64,000 nucleotides of DNA from Hymenoscyphus infarciens (Eukaryota; Ascomycota; Leotiomycetes; Helotiales; Helotiaceae), in the NCBI GenBank assembly GCA_001414345.1, contig LLCB01000085.1, positions 62,001 through 126,000 on the forward strand, in the 5' to 3' direction. Below are positions 45,681-57,456 of this stretch, piece after piece. How positions within the stretch are numbered: the stretch's first letter is position 1; every line of letters starts with the position of its first letter. Position numbers and translations under genes: made by a program. The notes under the pieces are model-generated. The model saw only the letters and a list, made by a program, of their open reading frames with translations. It did no database searches and was not told the DNA's origin.

Positions 45681-48613
45681 AGAATTGAAGGGTTCGAAAA
45701 ATGGAAATTCTTGTGGTGGTCCTTCCCACGCGTGGTATCGAGGGGATTCGGAGGCATTTGGGCGGCGTTCAAGGAGAGAGATTTGTATTTTCCGATTGAT
45801 GGATGGATGGATTGGAGGCAAATGCATGGACAATGACCCTGGGTTAGAGATGGTCAAGTTTGGGAAGCATGAGAAGGGATTCTATGAGAGAGGGAACAGA
45901 CGGTCGGCCAGTTTTTGTATTTTGTATTACGCCCTGCCACATAAGGGGTCGCAATTTTGATGTACAAGTAGGTGGGCGGGTGTCAATACGACCTCGTTTT
46001 TTCCATGGGGGGTTACAAGAGTAAGGGAAAAAAATCTGAATCTGAATCTGAATTTGAATCATGCTGTGTTTCACTTGTATCTTGTTGAACAAGAATGATT
46101 TGACTGGCCAGCTCGGGTGCCCTTTGGTGGACGATGAAGGCGGCGGTAAATGATATGTGCTTCGTTCAAGGCACGTCAAGGTACTTCATTGTTCCAAAGC
46201 ATCCACAGTAGGTCAAGATTCTCAATTGTCCCAAGTATGTAGGTCAAATCGCCACGAATTTCCCCAGCGAGTTCGAGCAACGAGAGAGGTAGGCAGGCTG
46301 GGGTGTCTCTTTCCTACGCTTCTCAGGTCCTGTCCAGTCCATGGCCTTTCCATGGCGAGATGCCATCAATCTATAGGTACTTTCTCCTTTCTCCATCGAC
46401 TTTCATATTTTACGCGAGCTAGCGGTATCTCCGTACCCTTGAGTTGAGCCCCTGATTGAAAGGGAAGGGAAAGGGTAGGATGCGCTGCCTCCCAACGCGT
46501 GCGTCATCGAGGACTGAGGTGATTCTTCGCTGGATGGATCAGAGACCACTAAGGTAGGTAGTAGACCAGGTTCATCCTCTTCCTCTTTCCCTCTTTTCCC
46601 GGTGAAAGAACTTTTTTCTCCTCACAGCTACAAGTATTTAGCGTCGTGAACAGGGTAAGTAATGAAGGAAGGAAGGATGGGGTTTCCAAGGTTCGTTCGT
46701 ATCCTGGGTTGAGTGAGTCAGACAGGTAGGTGCTAGGTGCTAGGTAGCTAGGTTAGCTTCTAAGAGATCAATGTCACGATGCGTTGTACAAGTTGTTCAT
46801 TTTAAACTTGGATGGTTGATGGTTGATGGTTGATGCGACAACTAACTTGAAGGCCGGATGTGGGAGGGGTTTTGTGTTTCGCATGATGGGGGTGAGATGA
46901 GGAGGTTGTTGGGATGGTCGTTTTTGGGGGTGAGGTTGGTCATGGCACGGCTATGGGCTGGGGTGCCCTTCGTGCTGGGTTTTGCGAGGCAGGTTTGCCT
47001 GCGAAGCTTTTCTTTCGCCCGATCTAAAAATTTTAGTTTTTTTTTCTACGCTGGAGATTGGGGTTTTATGGAAGTCTATCTTGCTGAAAACGTTTGGACG
47101 ACGTGCGTAGTTACTTAGTACTAGTAAGTAGTGCATGAGGATTAGTCCCTGACGTCAATTGGAAAAGAGTCGCCATGTCAGATGTTCGAGGTTTGGAGGC
47201 GCGATTGATTGGTTGGCAGGCACGCGAAACACGGTCATTCTTTTTTTTTTTTGGTAAACAAGCCGCCTACGCGTAAGCGCTCAAGTCTTTGGAAGCTCCC
47301 CCTCAACACCACGGCTTGGCTTGGCCTGTACACCCACCCCCCAACGAAGCTTACGATCTCCAATACACCACCCGCAGCCAATCGATTTGTGCATACAGAC
47401 TGCTCTTCACGCAATCCCACGCTTCAGCTACGCAATCAACCTCCAACACTTCCTTTTTCCTTTTTTTGCTTCTTGCAGCGGCTTGTTCAATCCCACGGCC
47501 GTGGCTGGATAAGGCTGGTGGTTTTTGATACTCTCCTCTCCTCCACCTCGCCCTCGCCCTCGCCCTCGCCCTCGCCACTCTTGCACAATTGGATTGACCC
47601 CGCGAAGAGAGAGATCTTCTACCTTTCTTGCTACTGGTAGCTTCTCTGAATACCGTTTTGAATCTGGTTCTTCTTACAACGCCAACCCTCGCAAGTCTCG
47701 ACCTCGCCCTCGCCCTCGCCCTCGCCCTCGCCCTCGCCCTTGCTTCTGCCAAGTCCATTGTCAATTGCTCCTCCTCTTCAGCTGGCCAGTGGCCACTCAT
47801 CTGCTCATCGGCATCTGCATTCGCTGCATCATCCGTCTGCACAGTGCACACCCGTCTGCACACTGCACGCAGGCACTTGATCCTCCCCCGCTATCTAAGG
47901 TATCAAGCTATCAAGCACCACTCGGCCACATTCAGCGCTAATACCGACGTCCTTCCCTGTTCTGTCCTGTTCTGCGCCCGGCTCCGTCTGCGAGAGGCCT
48001 GACCAGTGACCAGTGACCACTGACCACTGACCACTCAGCGTTACGAGTTACACTTACCCTGCAAGACTTGCAGACATCCGCCCACAGTCCTCCAGCTATC
48101 TCTGTTCCCATTCTGCCAACTCTTGCCCCCCGAAACCGAAACTTCTCATCTCTCCCTCCTCGCCCGTACAACCACCTCCCAAAAGAATCTCACGATTGCT
48201 TCCAACGCCGTCCATTTCCGGTCATATCACATATTTCCAGCAAAATCTATTGTTGGAAACCTCCCCGCCGCCTCTTGGACCAGTCACGAGTCACGACTCG
48301 CTCAACGTTGCCCTTGCTTGGTGTTAAAGGCGGAAGTCCACCTTAATCTCGCTCCACAATCCGATCCGATCCAGCCAACGCACACTCAGGCACCCGCTAC
48401 AGTACAGCCGCCATCCCTCCACAGCCTTTTCGTCCGACTTCAAGGGGAAATATACTCATGAGCCCGACATCCGCAGACTTCCAACATTCGACATCGACAT
48501 TCGCCCATCGAGACGACACCTCTTTGCTTTGCACCACCACCCCACCCAAGAACGCGTTGGATCAATTATATATTTGACCGCACTCGACCTTCTCGCGTCG
48601 TCGGCCTCTCACC
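45681..48613. other. Long intergenic region / forkhead promoter and leader
   Basis: 2.9 kb with no supported gene. It contains short tandem runs: TCTGAA near 46035-46059, GGTGCTA near 46727-46742, GTTGATG near 46812-46833, two CTCGCC arrays (separate entry) and CAGTGACCA/CACTGACCA repeats near 48001-48037. Frames of 100-170 codons here are composed of these repeats and lack domains. The last several hundred bases are C-rich and probably transcribed leader. Confidence 0.6.
47547..47740 (+). repeat. Two CTCGCC hexamer arrays
   Basis: About five CTCGCC units at 47547-47577 and about six at 47702-47740, in the leader region of the forkhead gene. The antisense frames read as Ala/Arg repeats and the sense frames as Pro/Arg or Ser/Pro; I take these as artefacts of the repeat. 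Confidence 0.8.
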
Positions 48614-50857
48614 ATGTCGTCGACGCGTTATTCGCAGCAACCGCTGCAAATATACCAAGACCCCGTCGACTCGTTCGACCATGCCCCGATGCCGTTCTCG
48701 AAAAACCCCTCGAACCAACGTAAAATTTCACCACTGGGACCTCTCAAAAATGCGTCGTCCAGGAGGAATATTGTATTTAACCCACCGCAGGCCGGACAGA
48801 GCAAGAAGTCGCCCTTGAAAGCACCACAGCACACCTCGAGCTCCCCGTCAAGAGCACCATTCGGCAATAAACTCAATACGATTGCCATGCCACCACCAGG
48901 AGGGCCATTGTACAGCACCGATTCGATGGAGAAGAAGCCCTTGATGACAAGATTCAAGACCGGAGCTCCGCAAAAGACCCTGTACAACACCTTTACGGCG
49001 AACGATAAGGAAAACTACCAACAGCCATTTTATGGAAGTATAGGATCGCAACATGGGCTCCCACAAAACAACTTTTCGCTCGAGGGATTATATACCAGCA
49101 AGCCTCCTCCAAAGCGACTACTAGATGCTGCGCCAATACACGAGGGAAGATCGTTCAAGAAGGCAAGAATGGAGGATTTTTCCGTGGCAGAGGATACAAT
49201 GGAACCGGCAGAACTCCCGTCGCCAGATTCGTTCCCACCCATTCATGACGATGGGACGAAGCCTCCACATAGTTACGCAATGTTGATTGGCATGTCAATC
49301 TTGAGAGCACCCAATCGACGTTTGACGCTGGCACAAATTTACAAATGGATCTCCGATAATTATTCTTTCTACGGAGCATCTGATGCTGGATGGCAAAATA
49401 GTATTCGTCACAACCTCAGTCTTAACAAGGCTTTTATCAAGAAGGAACGACCAAAGGATGATCCGGGAAAGGGAAACTATTGGGCAATCCAAGCCGGAAT
49501 GGAATATCAATTCATCAAGGATAAACCACACCGAAAGCCGGCTGGACCAAGTGAGAGTGGCCCGATCATGTCAACCCACCCAATGCCAACTCCTCAATCC
49601 TTACCTGAATATCCTCACTCGGCGGTTTTCAAGCCACTCGCTTCTGCACCTCAAGATTTGCCACCCTCCAAACCAGCATATTCACTTCCAGAGGGACAAA
49701 AGCCTATTAATAAGGAATTTTCTTCTGATGCCACCATTCCGGATAATCTGGCCGAGGAAGAGGGAAATCAAGAAAAGACACCTTCATCACCACTAATGCG
49801 ATCATCGCCCCCACCCATGCACTCCTCGCCTCCAGTAACCCGGCATGTATCAAGAAGAAACGACACACCCCCACCCGTTCCGCGATTCCCATCTTCTTCT
49901 GCAAATCGATCACATAAACGCAAATTTGCATCTATGGATGACAGTGGTTACTTTTCGTCTCTGGACTCGTCCGCACTTCGCGGAAATCGACTCGTGACAT
50001 CGGAGGCTGATCGGCCAAGAATCAAGAGAGGTCGCGCCGAAGAAGAGATTGCTCGCCTTCGTGGCTCATCTTATGATAGTCCTACCAAGAAGATTCGGTT
50101 TGCTGCTCCTTCATCATCGCCATTCCGGCACAGAGATGCACCAAGATATACTTCTCAAATGCTTCCACCATTGACCCCAGCGGTGAAGCTCCGAGCGCCC
50201 ATGCGTCCACCACCTTCTATTTCGCCAAACACCAATCTCAGAATGCACCGTGACAAAGTTCGAGAGATGGTGGGTTCGCCACTTAGAGGTGTCACATCTT
50301 TGGATGATGGTCTACCATGGAGTCCGGCATTCAACCTAGATGATTCAACTTATATGTTCCACGATTTCACCACTAGTAACGATTTTGACATCTTCAGTGA
50401 TAACTTCCTTTCAGTTCCCGGAAATGGATCACCAGAAAAGAGATCTGCAAAGCGACCTCGATTGGAGCGTGCAAGATCAGCCAACATTCTCTCCGATATC
50501 TCGAACCACAAGACCGCTACTTCAACCCCGTCTCTCAAGCTCACGCCGGCTCTTGCTAAGACGGTTTTCGGCTCGCCAATCAAGGGTCTTGGTATGTTGG
50601 ACTCGCCTAGCAAATTACTCAACCTCTCTTCCCCAACCAAGATTCCTTCACCTAACTTCAATCTTGACGCTTTTGATCTTCCTCACGACGAGTTTTTTGG
50701 CAACGAGTTCTTGGCTGATGAGGATTTGAATGATTTTGCTGGGGTCGATATCATGCAAGGTTTCCAAAAGATTGGTGCTGGTGGACAGTCTTCGAAGAGT
50801 ACGCCAAAGGCTAACTCGAGACCTGGATTCAGCCGGAGCTTTACTTCTCGCTTTTGA
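48614..50857 (+). CDS. Forkhead transcription factor, HCM1/Sep1-like
   Basis: A single intronless frame of 747 aa starting at an ATG with a good leader. The forkhead domain is at about residues 214-305: KPPHSYAMLIGMSILRA, LTLAQIYKWISDNYSFY, GWQNSIRHNLSLNKAFIK and GNYWAI. The N-terminal ~200 residues are Ser/Pro/Lys-rich and contain no FHA domain, so it is closer to yeast Hcm1 or fission-yeast Sep1 than to Fkh1/Fkh2. Many Ser-Pro sites after the domain suggest control by cyclin-dependent kinase. Hcm1 activates late G1/S genes; that role is inferred. The acidic C-terminal stretch (DLPHDEFFGNEFLADEDLND) may be an activation region. Repeats begin soon after its 3' end. Confidence 0.95.
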   Translation: MSSTRYSQQPLQIYQDPVDSFDHAPMPFSKNPSNQRKISPLGPLKNASSRRNIVFNPPQAGQSKKSPLKAPQHTSSSPSRAPFGNKLNTIAMPPPGGPLYSTDSMEKKPLMTRFKTGAPQKTLYNTFTANDKENYQQPFYGSIGSQHGLPQNNFSLEGLYTSKPPPKRLLDAAPIHEGRSFKKARMEDFSVAEDTMEPAELPSPDSFPPIHDDGTKPPHSYAMLIGMSILRAPNRRLTLAQIYKWISDNYSFYGASDAGWQNSIRHNLSLNKAFIKKERPKDDPGKGNYWAIQAGMEYQFIKDKPHRKPAGPSESGPIMSTHPMPTPQSLPEYPHSAVFKPLASAPQDLPPSKPAYSLPEGQKPINKEFSSDATIPDNLAEEEGNQEKTPSSPLMRSSPPPMHSSPPVTRHVSRRNDTPPPVPRFPSSSANRSHKRKFASMDDSGYFSSLDSSALRGNRLVTSEADRPRIKRGRAEEEIARLRGSSYDSPTKKIRFAAPSSSPFRHRDAPRYTSQMLPPLTPAVKLRAPMRPPPSISPNTNLRMHRDKVREMVGSPLRGVTSLDDGLPWSPAFNLDDSTYMFHDFTTSNDFDIFSDNFLSVPGNGSPEKRSAKRPRLERARSANILSDISNHKTATSTPSLKLTPALAKTVFGSPIKGLGMLDSPSKLLNLSSPTKIPSPNFNLDAFDLPHDEFFGNEFLADEDLNDFAGVDIMQGFQKIGAGGQSSKSTPKANSRPGFSRSFTSRF

Positions 50858-51454
50858 ATGAGCAGATATACACGTATGACGCCTTGAATACACATTTGGG
50901 GAAAACACAATGCATTGGGATAGACGCATCGGAATTTTCCTTTTTTAGTCTTGTTTTTTCGTTTGTTCTTTTCTTTGATACCACGAATGGATAGGGTTGG
51001 TGATGAATGTTACGAATGTTATGATCTTGAACGGGGAATCAATTTCTTTCTTTTTTGGGAAGCCGCCTTTGGTAACCTGGGTAGTAAGATTTGATCACGA
51101 TGTTCTGGAGGAGAAGAAGAAGAATGGAAAATGGAGTGAGAGAAACGACAGTGAAGGAATGAGCCAGGCACATGTGCTAATGAGGAAGCGGAATAAAGAT
51201 GAATTAGGAACATGCTAAGAATAGGGGATGAATGGGGTCTCGGGACCGAAAATTTGTGTTGATGATAATGAGGGTTCTTTTCCTTGAAGTAAATATGGGA
51301 GGGCAGATTTGTAGGATTTTTTTTCTTTCAGCGGGGCTTTTTTTTCACTTTGGCTCTCTTTTTCTATCGGATTGTCTTCTCTCATTTGGTACTTGGGTTG
51401 CGGTTTGGGTTTGGGAGTTGATTTGGGAATTTGGGAATTTGGGAATTGGGATTA
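50858..51454. other. Forkhead 3' flank
   Basis: Likely 3' UTR and spacer. A short GGGAATTT tandem run sits at about 51423-51448. No gene. Confidence 0.5.
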
Positions 51455-52519
51455 CTTGATTGACTTGATGCGTAATTGCGAAGAATTGCAATTATTACGG
51501 AAGGATGAATGGGAATAGCAATCAATGATAGTAGTAGTTTTTCTCTTACTTGCTTGCTTGCCTGCTTGATGGCGCTTTGCATGATTGTTTAATGTGATGT
51601 GATGTGATGTGACTTGATGTGATGTGATGTAATATTACTTGACTCAACTGACATGATTTTTAGGTGAGGATTGATTGATTTTCTTGTTTGTGATTCATCG
51701 TGTTATGAGAGGCATAGATAGATTGATTGATAGATTGATTGATAGATTGATAGATTGATAGGTGGGCGGGCAATCCTCAAAGTAGTTGAAATTCGGTACT
51801 TAGGTTACTTTGGTGCTTAGGTTACTTTGGTGCTTGGGTTACTTTGGTACTTGGGTTACTTAGTAGTCGACGACTTACTTGACAAATTTGTTTGAATTAC
51901 TCGCACCTCTAGTTTTAGGCCTGCTGTTGCTTGTAAAGGAGGTTGATGGTTGGGTTACTCGCCTAAGGTTGATAGTTGGGTTACTGGCTGTTTGAGGGCG
52001 ATACGATGTTTGATGGCTTACCCGATAAGTAATCTATTTATTTAGCTTAGCTAGCTTGGTTAGCTTAGCTTAGTTAGCTTAGCTTAGCTTGGTTAGCTTA
52101 GCTTAGCTTAGCTTAGCTTGGTTTAGTTTAGTTTAGTTTAGTTAGTTTAGCTTAGTTGTAAAACTCACCTCTCTCTCTCGGCGCTAACTTTTTGGTTGTG
52201 AGTTGTGAGTTGTGAGTTGTGAGTTGTGAGTTGCTTCTTAAGGCGGACTTTGGTGGTTGGTTTTACTTGTTTACTTACTTTTTTGGGGGATTAGTTGGTA
52301 GTTAGTAGTTGGTCGTTAGTAGTTGGTTGATGGTTGGTGGTTGGTGGTTGGTAGTTAGTAGTTGGTGGTTAGTGGTTAGTGGTTGGTGGTTAGTGGTTAA
52401 TAGTTAATAGTTGATAGAGGTTACTTGAGGATTTCATAGCTTGTTTTTAGCTTTTAAATAGTAGGTTATATTTCGTGATATTTATTGATATTTGGTGATA
52501 TTTGGTGGGTTAGTAGAGA
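51455..52519 (+). repeat. Direct repeat copy A, microsatellite-rich, less eroded
   Basis: A ~1.05-kb segment that recurs in shorter, AT-richer form at about 55915-56585 in the same order: GTAATTGCGAAGAATTG near 51472 matches GTAATTACGAAGAATTA; CTCTTACTTGCTTGC, AAATTCGGT, AAAACTCAC and TTTAAATAGTA follow in both. It is made of short tandem runs: GTGAT, TTGA/TAGA, GGTTACTTTGGTGCT-like units at 51795-51865, TTAGC, TTGTGAG and GGTTGGT. Differences to the other copy are mostly G-to-A or C-to-T. Confidence 0.6.
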
Positions 52520-52964
52520 TATATACTAAAAGCTAGAATCGACTAAATCGCAAATCGTAAATCGCAAATCGTAAATTACAAAATTTAAGAGATATAGTAA
52601 ATCTTAAACTATATTACTCTATTCTCTTACTCTCTTACTCTCTTACTCTCTTACTCTCTTACTCTCTTACTCTCTTACTCTCTTATACTCTCTCTTATCC
52701 TATTCTTCTATATATTATATATACTAAGAGAGTGTAGAAGAGAGTAGGAGAAGAATATGAGTATAAAGGAGAGAGTAGAAGGTAAGAAGATAAGTAAACA
52801 TTCTAGAGGAAGGTTTTTCCTAGCGTAGGTAAGAGGAGTTTAGAGTAAACATTCTTTCTACTCTTTCTCTCTTCTCTCTTCCTCTCTTCTCTCTTCCTCT
52901 CTTCCTCTCTTCTCTCTTTCTCTCTCCTCTCTCCTTTCTCTCTTTCTTATTCTTGTGATAGTAT

Positions 52965-53246
52965 GCTATCCTGGATAGCTGGGAGTACCTGCCATATGTA
53001 AGGTTTTGGCTGCTGTTGTCTTATATTGTCTGTTTTAGGAAGGTTACGTAGGTTCAGGCTTTTATATTAGCTAACGTATGACGTTAGTTGGTTTTAGACT
53101 CTTTTGTCTAAACCTCTTATATATAGTAGTCTACACTTCTAGAGTTAGAAAAGGCTAGTTTATTCTTTTCTTCTATATTAGAGCCTAGTATTTATATACG
53201 TTATTCTGCTAAACGCACTCCTATATACCTCTTTTATAGTAGTATA
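52965..53246 (+). repeat. Direct repeat, left copy (possible LTR)
   Basis: Begins GCTATCCTGGATAGCT and ends near TACTCCTATATACCTC-like sequence. It shares long colinear identity with 55354-55648, for example ATTAGAGCCTAGTATTTATA, with mostly transition differences. Clear TG...CA ends were not found. Confidence 0.6.
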
Positions 53247-53997
53247 GATTTAATACTATTATATAAAAAGGATAAACTCTTCCTTACCAGTAACGGCCTT
53301 AATAATATCTCCTTCGAGCTTGTCGTCGCTTTTTATTTCGAAATCGATTTAGCCTAGATTTAGACTATTACAACGCTATCCTTAAATAGCCAGGTAATCA
53401 GAGACTACCTAGACAGCTAGTAACACCAGGGTTTAGTGTCTATACAGACAGCTAGTAAAAATCGTATTATAGACACGTCAAGAGATTAGAATATACTAAG
53501 TGTTCCCGAGAATCCTAATAACTCTCTTAGTGCAGGGACTACTACACTCGATTCAGATAGTTGACATACCATAGTCATCCAGAAGACTCCCGACTCGACC
53601 CCTTTACCCACCCCCCCCCCCCCCCCAGGCGTTAAACGACCTTCCAGAGCCACCCCCCCTTTTCGAAAGACACCTCTCATTCGATTCCTCTCCGATCCTT
53701 ACCCGTACACCTAAGAACAAAAAGTCACGAAACGACAAGGGCTTAGCCCCCCGAAGAGACAACTAAGACTTTTCAAATATAGACGATATACAAGAGATAG
53801 AGGCACATAAAACAAAGGACAAACGATCGGTTAGACGAGATAGACAAAATTATAAGCGAACTTCAAAGTCAAAAAACAACCCACCTTCGAACCCTCCCCG
53901 ATCCAACCCTCATTCGACCCTCCTTTGCTTTTAAGCCCGAATTCAGACCTCTTTCGCTTAAGGGACACCGCTGCCTCTAATACCTTCCCACCACTTC

Positions 53998-54990
53998 CTT
54001 CGAATCGGATACGAATCGGTCGAATTACGCTTTCTATCAGGACGAAACTCAGAAGCGAGCTCTTAGCTAAGTTATCGCTGTTAATCTCGACTAAACATTA
54101 TCCGACTCGACTCTAAACGTTTTTCTCGAACATCTACTAGTAAATATTTAAAAGACTACGGTTATAGACCGAGTCCCCGCCGGTATAAAGGTTGTAAGAG
54201 ATAGAAGTAGAATTAGAAGAAGATTACACTAAAGAAACGTTCGCTTTTCGAGTACAGCTATACTCAGAGGGAATCAGAACGGTTCTTCTATATATGGGAC
54301 ATACACCTTAGCTCTGAAACGCGTCTGCTACGTATAAGAGACGCTAGAATTATAACTTACTAAGATGCTCTTCGGTTTAAAAGAATACCCCTCTATCTAG
54401 CTCTAAACTCCCCACAATCCAATAGCAACTCTTTCTTCGAAATCAGAAGATGAATAAGTCCTTAAGTACCCCGATTCAGACCCGAATTACTAAAGGGAAC
54501 GAGGCGGCCTACAGGCCTAAGCAACACAGTTCATACAACAGTACCGATAAATGTCGTACCCGAAAACTATCCCTCCTTTTATTATCCCTAGATACTTAGA
54601 CAATTCAATAAACTTCGGCAACAACTTCGCCTTTAACCAGTCAAAACCTCACTGACTCTGATCAGAGTCTTACTTTCTTTTACTTCTAGCCGAACCCAGA
54701 AGTTTCACGTTTTTGAATTCAAATCGGATACGAATCGGTACACTCTCGAAAGGATAGTAACCTCTTAGCTAAGTTATCACTATCATCTACGACATTATCG
54801 ACTTTTCGGTTCCGACTTTATTCTAAACTTTTTCAAACCTACACTCTTTTAGTAAATTCGAATCGGAGAATTCGAATCGGATACGAATCGGTACGCTCTC
54901 GAAGTGAGCTCTTAACTGAGTTATCACTGTCACCTACAACATTACCTCTTAATATTCGCTTCCAACTCTACTCTGAATTCACCTTCGACT
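53998..54990 (+). repeat. Internal repeat with TCGGATACGAATCGG core
   Basis: Three related copies (about 53998-54110, 54716-54830 and 54857-54990) carry ATCGGATACGAATCGGT followed by CTCTTAGCTAAGTTATC or CTCTTAACTGAGTTATC. Spacing is irregular. They lie between the two possible LTR copies and do not encode a readable protein. Confidence 0.55.
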
Positions 54991-55353
54991 TTTAAACTTT
55001 TTCTAATTTTTGAACTTTCTCCGACCTACTAGATAGATTAGACCATACTCTTTTAGCGAACGCGAAGACTTACTTTCAATATAGAAGGATTAAAAACGAA
55101 GTCTCTCTTTTATAAGCATCTACGAAGTCGATTTAGAACCGTCTCGCTTACGACAATTATAATAAATAAAGCATCTACGAACTTAGGTTAGCTACGATTT
55201 AGACTCTAACCTTCTTGCTTATAATAAAATCAACAAATACGATAAATGTTACAACACTTATACTATCCCGATTCGACTCTAAACGAGAAGAGATAGATAG
55301 ACTCAGAGACGAGTCTTTTTTAAGAGAGAGGGATATAATAGCCTATTACCTAG

Positions 55354-55648
55354 GCTATCCTAGATAGCTAGGAGTACCTGCTATATATAAGGTTTCGGCA
55401 GTTATTATCTTATATTATCTATTTTAGAAAGGTTACGTATATCCGGGCTTTTAGACGTACTTTATAAGGTTTAGGCTTTTATATTAGCTGATATATATTA
55501 TTGTTTAGTTTTAGAACCTCTTATATATAGTAGCCTACTCCTAGAGTTAGAGAGAGATAGTTTTTCCTTTTCTTCTATATTAGAGCCTAGTATTTATATA
55601 CGTTATTCTGCTAAACGTACTCCTATATACCTCTTCTATAGTTATATA
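55354..55648 (+). repeat. Direct repeat, right copy (possible LTR)
   Basis: Colinear with 52965-53246 but more AT-rich and with an extra ~20-bp segment near 55463. TGCCATATGTAAGG in the left copy reads TGCTATATATAAGG here, a C-to-T and G-to-A pattern. Confidence 0.6.
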
Positions 55649-55914
55649 TATTTCGTGCTATTATAAAGAGTTAGGTAATAGAAAGTAAGAATTTAATAAT
55701 AAGAAGGTAATATTACTACTATATATATAATACTTATTCTATCTTCTTATCTTCTAAATAGTTACTATAGTTAAGAACTTAAAATAAAAAATATTATATT
55801 TATACTTATAAAAAGTAATACTTTATAATTTATAATTTATAATTTACGATTTAGTTATTTTCGACTTTTAGTATATATAAGATACTATAGTTAGTTAATA
55901 TTTAGTAGTTTACT

Positions 55915-56585
55915 TTAATTAACTTAATACGTAATTACGAAGAATTATAATTATTATAGATAGATATATAGATAGGAATAGTAATTAATAATAGTTGTAT
56001 ATTTTCTCTTACTTACTTATTTACTTACTTACTAGCGCTTTATATAATCATTTACTATAATATAATATAATAGAATATAATAGAAATTAATAAAATATGA
56101 TTTTTAGATAAGAAGTAGTTAATTTTTTAGCTATATATTTAATTTTTATATATATATTATAAAAGATATATTAACTTCTAACTAGTTTTTATAGTTTTAG
56201 TTTTAAAATTCGGTGCTTACGTTATTTAGTAGTTAATAGCTTACTTAGTAAGTTTGTTTAACTTACTTACTAAAAGTTAAGTATTAAGTTATATAGTTGT
56301 TTAATAGCTTACTAGTTATAGCTTATATGTTAGTTAATAGCTTACTTGTTCTCTAATAGCTTATCTAATAACTTCTTTAGTTAGCTTACTTATAAAACTC
56401 ACTTTTAGACCTCTTCTCTTACTACGCTAACTTTTAAAATTAGCTTCTTAACTAGAAAGTTAAAGGTTTACTTGTTTATTTTCTTGATAGATTAGTTACT
56501 TGAGGGTTTTATAGCTTTTCGCGAGTCTCGCTCGTTTTTCGTCTTTAAATAGTAAGATTTAGTAGTTTACTAAAGATTTAAGAGA
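55915..56585 (+). repeat. Direct repeat copy A', strongly RIP-like
   Basis: The eroded counterpart of 51455-52519. For example GTGATGTGATGTGATG in A corresponds to ATAATATAATATAATA-type sequence here. It is shorter because tandem runs contracted. No coding sequence. Confidence 0.6.
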
Positions 56586-57456
56586 GTACTTAATAATTTA
56601 TAGCTTAATTGTAATTTCCTTTTTGGCCTCTAATTTTAAGGCTTGGTTTACTTCTGGCTTACTTCTGGCTTACTCGTGGCTAACTCGTAGGTAACTCTTA
56701 GTAACCCAAAAAGCAGTAAAAAAAGGGTTGCGACTCGGGTTCAATTTTCAAAGGTTGTGACGAAGAGTGATAAATGAGTGAGAAGACACATGTTTGTCGT
56801 GTAGATGTTTTGCTAAAGGGAATTGGCTGCGGGACTGAGAACTGGGGTGTTTCTTCTTTTTCACTGAGATGTTTTGGAGGGGTGTTTGCGGGTGGGTTGG
56901 GGCGCAATTTGGGTGTCGGGTTTTGGGGGGTGTAAGTGAGAGGGAAAAGAGAAGCGGGAGACGGCTGGGGAAACGTGGATGGGGTGAGGGCTCGAGTCTC
57001 AATTTTATAGCATATGTGAGTTGTGTTGTATCTGATCCCTGTACTATAATCTAAATCCAACGTAGCTTAAGTCTAAAGAGTGACGAGTTTTTAACATATG
57101 TTCTTAGGTTTTATAAGAATATGCTCTTTAGAGGTAGGTTGGAATATATCTTAGGAGAGATAGATAGAGTTCTTAAGATAATAAGACTTTTAAGAATACT
57201 AGGTAGAGTTTAGTTAGTAGTAAGCTCGGGTTATTTAAAGTATTGTTTAAGTATTTAAGTAATTTAAAGCTTTTCTTATACGAGGGCGTGCTACTTTGAC
57301 TCTGTCTTTGGTAGGAATTGAAGTAACAAGACCGTGATTTTTTTCAGTTATTGTTTTATAAGTTGCTACTAAAAAATAGTTATTAAATTAAAGATATTCA
57401 TATAGTATATATATTATTATTCTATAGCTTACTACTTAGAGCGTTTTTAAAGTCTA
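56586..57456. other. AT-rich spacer between repeat elements
   Basis: Contains a short TTCTGGCTTAC repeat (about 56650-56675) and a more GC-balanced island at 56700-57010 with no domain-bearing frame. Nothing else is recognisable. Confidence 0.4.

Larger units (their letters stand above)
52520..55877. mobile_element. 3.4-kb TIR-bounded composite element
   Basis: The left end 52520-52550 (TATATACTAAAAG, then GACTAAATCG) is mirrored by the right end 55847-55877 (CGATTTAGT, then CTTTTAGTATATA). Just inside the left end lie long CTCTTA runs and a core motif shared with the element at 57457-58075. The interior contains a ~290-bp direct-repeat pair (52965 and 55354) and about 2.1 kb of non-coding, repeat-rich DNA with a 16-bp poly-C tract at 53611-53626. 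I find no transposase, gag or pol frame, so it is non-autonomous or destroyed. The direct-repeat pair suggests a retroelement nested inside a DNA element. Confidence 0.5.

Noticed and set aside
47351..47863. 170-codon minus frame with Ala-Arg repeats
   Set aside because: Generated by the CTCGCC hexamer arrays; no conserved domain.
51455..52700. Regularly repeated short motifs as a CRISPR array
   Set aside because: They are head-to-tail microsatellites without unique spacers, and the genome is eukaryotic.
56698..57060. 120-codon minus frame in the repeat compartment
   Set aside because: Pro/Thr/Ser-rich, no domain, no conserved splice signals; composition only.
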